Assembly: GCA_013824715.1 (NCBI GenBank)
Contig: PNOH01000008.1
Location: 1 to 64,000, forward strand
Direction of reading: 5' to 3'
Source of the DNA: Odoribacter sp.
GTDB lineage: Bacteria > Bacteroidota > Bacteroidia > Bacteroidales > Prolixibacteraceae
DNA length: 64,000 nucleotides
Shown here: positions 63,870 to 64,000 of the stretch, piece after piece
Position numbering within the stretch: the first letter of the stretch is position 1
Layout of the letters: each line of letters starts with the position of its first letter
The notes under the pieces: model-generated
The model's database searches: none
Seen by the model: only the letters and a program-made list of their open reading frames with translations
What the model was told of the DNA's origin: nothing
Translations under genes and position numbers: made by a program

Positions 63870-64000
63870 ATGAAAAGAACGATTAAAATGGATACAAATA
63901 AAACCAACCGGAGAGACTTTTTCAGAAAGGCGGCTCAGCTAACTTTTCTGTCGGCCATGATCGGCGGTTCTGCTTATTTACTTGCCGATAACCGGGTACA
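63870..64000 (+). CDS. Start of a Tat-exported protein (3' end outside window)
   Basis: The first 43 residues are visible. A twin-arginine signal (TNRRDFFRKAAQL, Arg14-Arg15) is followed by a hydrophobic stretch (FLSAMIGGSAYLLA). Tat export implies a cofactor-loaded protein, often iron-sulfur or molybdenum; which one is not visible. It follows the NHL and propeller genes and is likely part of the same system. An inner ATG at 63888 is also possible. Confidence 0.75.
   Translation, partial: MKRTIKMDTNKTNRRDFFRKAAQLTFLSAMIGGSAYLLADNRV

Overview
The window looks like a chromosome segment of a free-living or animal-associated member of the Bacteroidota, probably Bacteroidales/Marinilabiliales-like (inference). 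The support is a SusC/SusD pair, many lipoprotein and signal-peptide enzymes, DUF5916 and DUF2027-Smr proteins, and promoters with the Bacteroidota -33 TTTG / -7 TAnnTTTG pattern. Both edges cut through genes. I see no rRNA, tRNA, CRISPR array, transposase or integrase.

Region 1 (1-4.4 kb) centres on the RNase P RNA gene rnpB (minus strand, about 3470-3076). Beyond its 3' end lie two small operons, a probable toxin-antitoxin-like pair of unknown family and a Xre/RES toxin-antitoxin pair. Each is bounded by a diverged copy of the rnpB 3' end plus its terminator, which makes three direct repeats in 1.9 kb. On the other side of rnpB is a VapBC-like pair. This cassette arrangement is the most unusual structure in the window. 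The left edge holds the C-terminal part of a protein joining a SusC-plug-like segment, a TonB C-terminal domain and POTRA-like repeats.

Region 2 (4.4-31 kb) is mostly housekeeping: a Smr-domain protein, queA, a PiT phosphate transporter with its DUF47 partner, a C5-pathway tetrapyrrole operon (hemA-C-D-B-L, then hemE after an intervening secreted basic protein), a cytidylate-kinase-like protein, an Xaa-Pro aminopeptidase, an ArsC/LMW-phosphatase-like protein with an altered P-loop, two outer-membrane barrel proteins, a RelA-type (p)ppGpp synthetase with a damaged hydrolase motif, TPR proteins, a phosphodiesterase-like lipoprotein, and a metal permease with a fused HMA domain followed by an isoprenylcysteine-methyltransferase-like protein.

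Region 3 (31-49.7 kb) is a sialic acid utilisation locus. A divergent GntR/FadR regulator faces susC-susD, a GH33 sialidase, a GH20 hexosaminidase, a two-domain sialate O-acetylesterase, N-acetylneuraminate lyase, a kelch mutarotase, an AGE-family 2-epimerase, an MFS transporter, an AEC transporter and a GDSL esterase. Both divergent promoters carry the same palindrome (TATGT-N3-ACATA) just after the -7 box, which I read as the operator. The inferred pathway is: extracellular release and deacetylation of sialic acid, import, anomer conversion, cleavage to ManNAc and pyruvate, and epimerisation to GlcNAc.

Region 4 (49.7-54.7 kb) has ribokinase, an ADP-ribosylglycohydrolase lipoprotein, a nucleoside hydrolase lipoprotein and a GRP-family sugar transporter. 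It resembles the enzyme half of the Bacteroides rus ribose-scavenging locus, without SusC/SusD. Region 5 (54.8-64 kb) has an unrecognised protein, a lone receiver domain, four PQQ-like beta-propeller proteins (three are tandem paralogues), a DUF1016 nuclease-like gene with three in-frame palindromes, an NHL-repeat protein and the start of a Tat-exported protein at the right edge. Palindrome-rich intergenic repeats and short degenerate tandem repeats are scattered through the window.
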